From: Deltaproteobacteria bacterium
GTDB lineage: Bacteria; Desulfobacterota; DSM-4660; Desulfatiglandales; Desulfatiglandaceae
Direction of reading: 5' to 3'
NCBI GenBank assembly: GCA_021159525.1
Contig: JAGHEC010000054.1
Coordinates: forward strand, 1 to 6,583
DNA: 6,583 bases
Shown: piece after piece, positions 6,048 through 6,583 of the stretch
Layout: every line of letters starts with the position of its first letter
Position numbering within the stretch: the first letter of the stretch is position 1
Notes under the pieces: generated by a model
Databases searched by the model: none
The model's input: only the letters and a program-made list of their open reading frames with translations
Told to the model about the DNA's origin: nothing
Translations under genes and position numbers: made by a program

Positions 6048-6583
6048 CTATCCCATGGCAGCAGCCATACTGAAGATAGGGAGGTACATGGCGATAACCA
6101 GCCCGCCGATAGATCCGCCCAAAAATACCATAAGAAGCGGCTCCAGCATCGATGTCATAGCGTCAACCGCCGTGTCCACCTCGTCGTCGTAAAAGTCGGC
6201 AATTTTTTCCAGCATAGTGTCCAGGGCTCCTGTGGCCTCGCCTACGGCAATCATCTGGACTACCATGCTGGGAAACACATCGGTTTCAGAAAGGGGTTCG
6301 GCGATGGGCTGCCCCTCGGCAATGCTCGAACGGACCTCCAGGATAATGTCTTCCAGAACCACGTTTCCGGATGTCTTGGCAACAATTTCAAGGGCCTTGA
6401 TAATGGGCACACCGCTGCTGATCATGGTCCCCAGAGTCCTCGAGAACCGGGCCACTGCCACTTTTCTGAGCAAAGGGCCGAAGATGGGAAGTTTCAGGGC
6501 CAGGGTGTCGGTGGTCTTTCTGCCGCTCGCCGTAGCCCGGTATCGCTTAAAGAGAAAGACAATCACCACAAGGACCCCGATCA
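6048..6583 (-). CDS. pilC: Type IV pilus inner-membrane platform protein PilC (GspF family), C-terminal part
   Basis: This is the C-terminal 177 or so residues of a PilC/GspF-family inner-membrane protein, the platform on which the pilus motor ATPases act to add or remove pilin. The frame is open to the window edge (reading ..IGVLVVIVFLFKRY), so the true start and the first cytoplasmic domain lie outside. Visible in order: the end of a transmembrane helix, a basic linker, then the second GspF domain with LPIFGPLLRKVAVARFSRTL, a SGVPIIKALEIVAKTSGN segment, FPSMVVQMIAVGEATGALD and an acidic FYDDEVD segment. A final hydrophobic helix (LEPLLMVFLGGSIGGLVIAM) runs into the family's YLPIF ending. 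The stop is TAG. pilS follows after 12 bases. The family assignment is secure. PilC is preferred over a type II secretion GspF because of the adjacent pilS; pilB and pilT would be expected upstream but cannot be seen. Confidence 0.93.
   Translation of the reverse strand, partial: IGVLVVIVFLFKRYRATASGRKTTDTLALKLPIFGPLLRKVAVARFSRTLGTMISSGVPIIKALEIVAKTSGNVVLEDIILEVRSSIAEGQPIAEPLSETDVFPSMVVQMIAVGEATGALDTMLEKIADFYDDEVDTAVDAMTSMLEPLLMVFLGGSIGGLVIAMYLPIFSMAAAMG

Noticed and set aside
6036..6050. Stop-codon read-through joining pilC to pilS, and likewise pilS to the radical SAM gene
   Set aside because: Both gaps are in frame and free of further stops (four and nine codons), but each downstream protein has a normal family start just after its ATG, and no read-through signal or selenocysteine element is seen. 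Two in-frame gaps are an ordinary coincidence.

Overview
The window looks like chromosomal core DNA of a Gram-negative bacterium, most likely a Desulfobacterota (former deltaproteobacterial) lineage. This rests on moderately GC-rich DNA, a type IV pilus assembly gene followed by a PilS-type sensor kinase, and a fused B12-domain/DUF2344 radical SAM protein directly before an RNase G gene. The assignment is inference from gene content; no marker here fixes the genus. Nothing points to recent transfer: there is no insertion sequence, phage gene, tRNA, CRISPR array or broken gene.

All genes lie on the minus strand, so transcription runs from high to low coordinates. In order: the C-terminal part of pilC (6583-6048, its 5' end outside the window); pilS, a membrane histidine kinase (6035-4332); a large radical SAM protein joined to DUF2344 (4304-1779); and rng, RNase G (1716-175). 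The gaps are 12, 27 and 62 bases, with no evident terminator, so one polycistronic transcript is plausible. Only rng has a strong ribosome binding site; pilS and the radical SAM gene have none and probably depend on translational coupling.

The last 174 bases (174-1) after the rng stop are non-coding or leader DNA. They hold a sigma70-like promoter candidate (TTGAGA, 16 bases, AATAAT), a perfect 9-bp hairpin, AAAAACCG/CGGTTTT repeats that could form alternative pairings, and a 10-bp inverted repeat. This could be the leader of the next gene. In related gene orders that gene is often rplU (ribosomal protein L21), but too little of it is present to tell.

Functionally there are two blocks. pilC and pilS belong to type IV pilus assembly and its control. 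The radical SAM protein and rng belong to a cluster often found next to ribosomal protein genes rplU and rpmA, which suggests RNA or ribosome maturation. The radical SAM/DUF2344 protein is the least understood gene here and the best candidate for undescribed biology.
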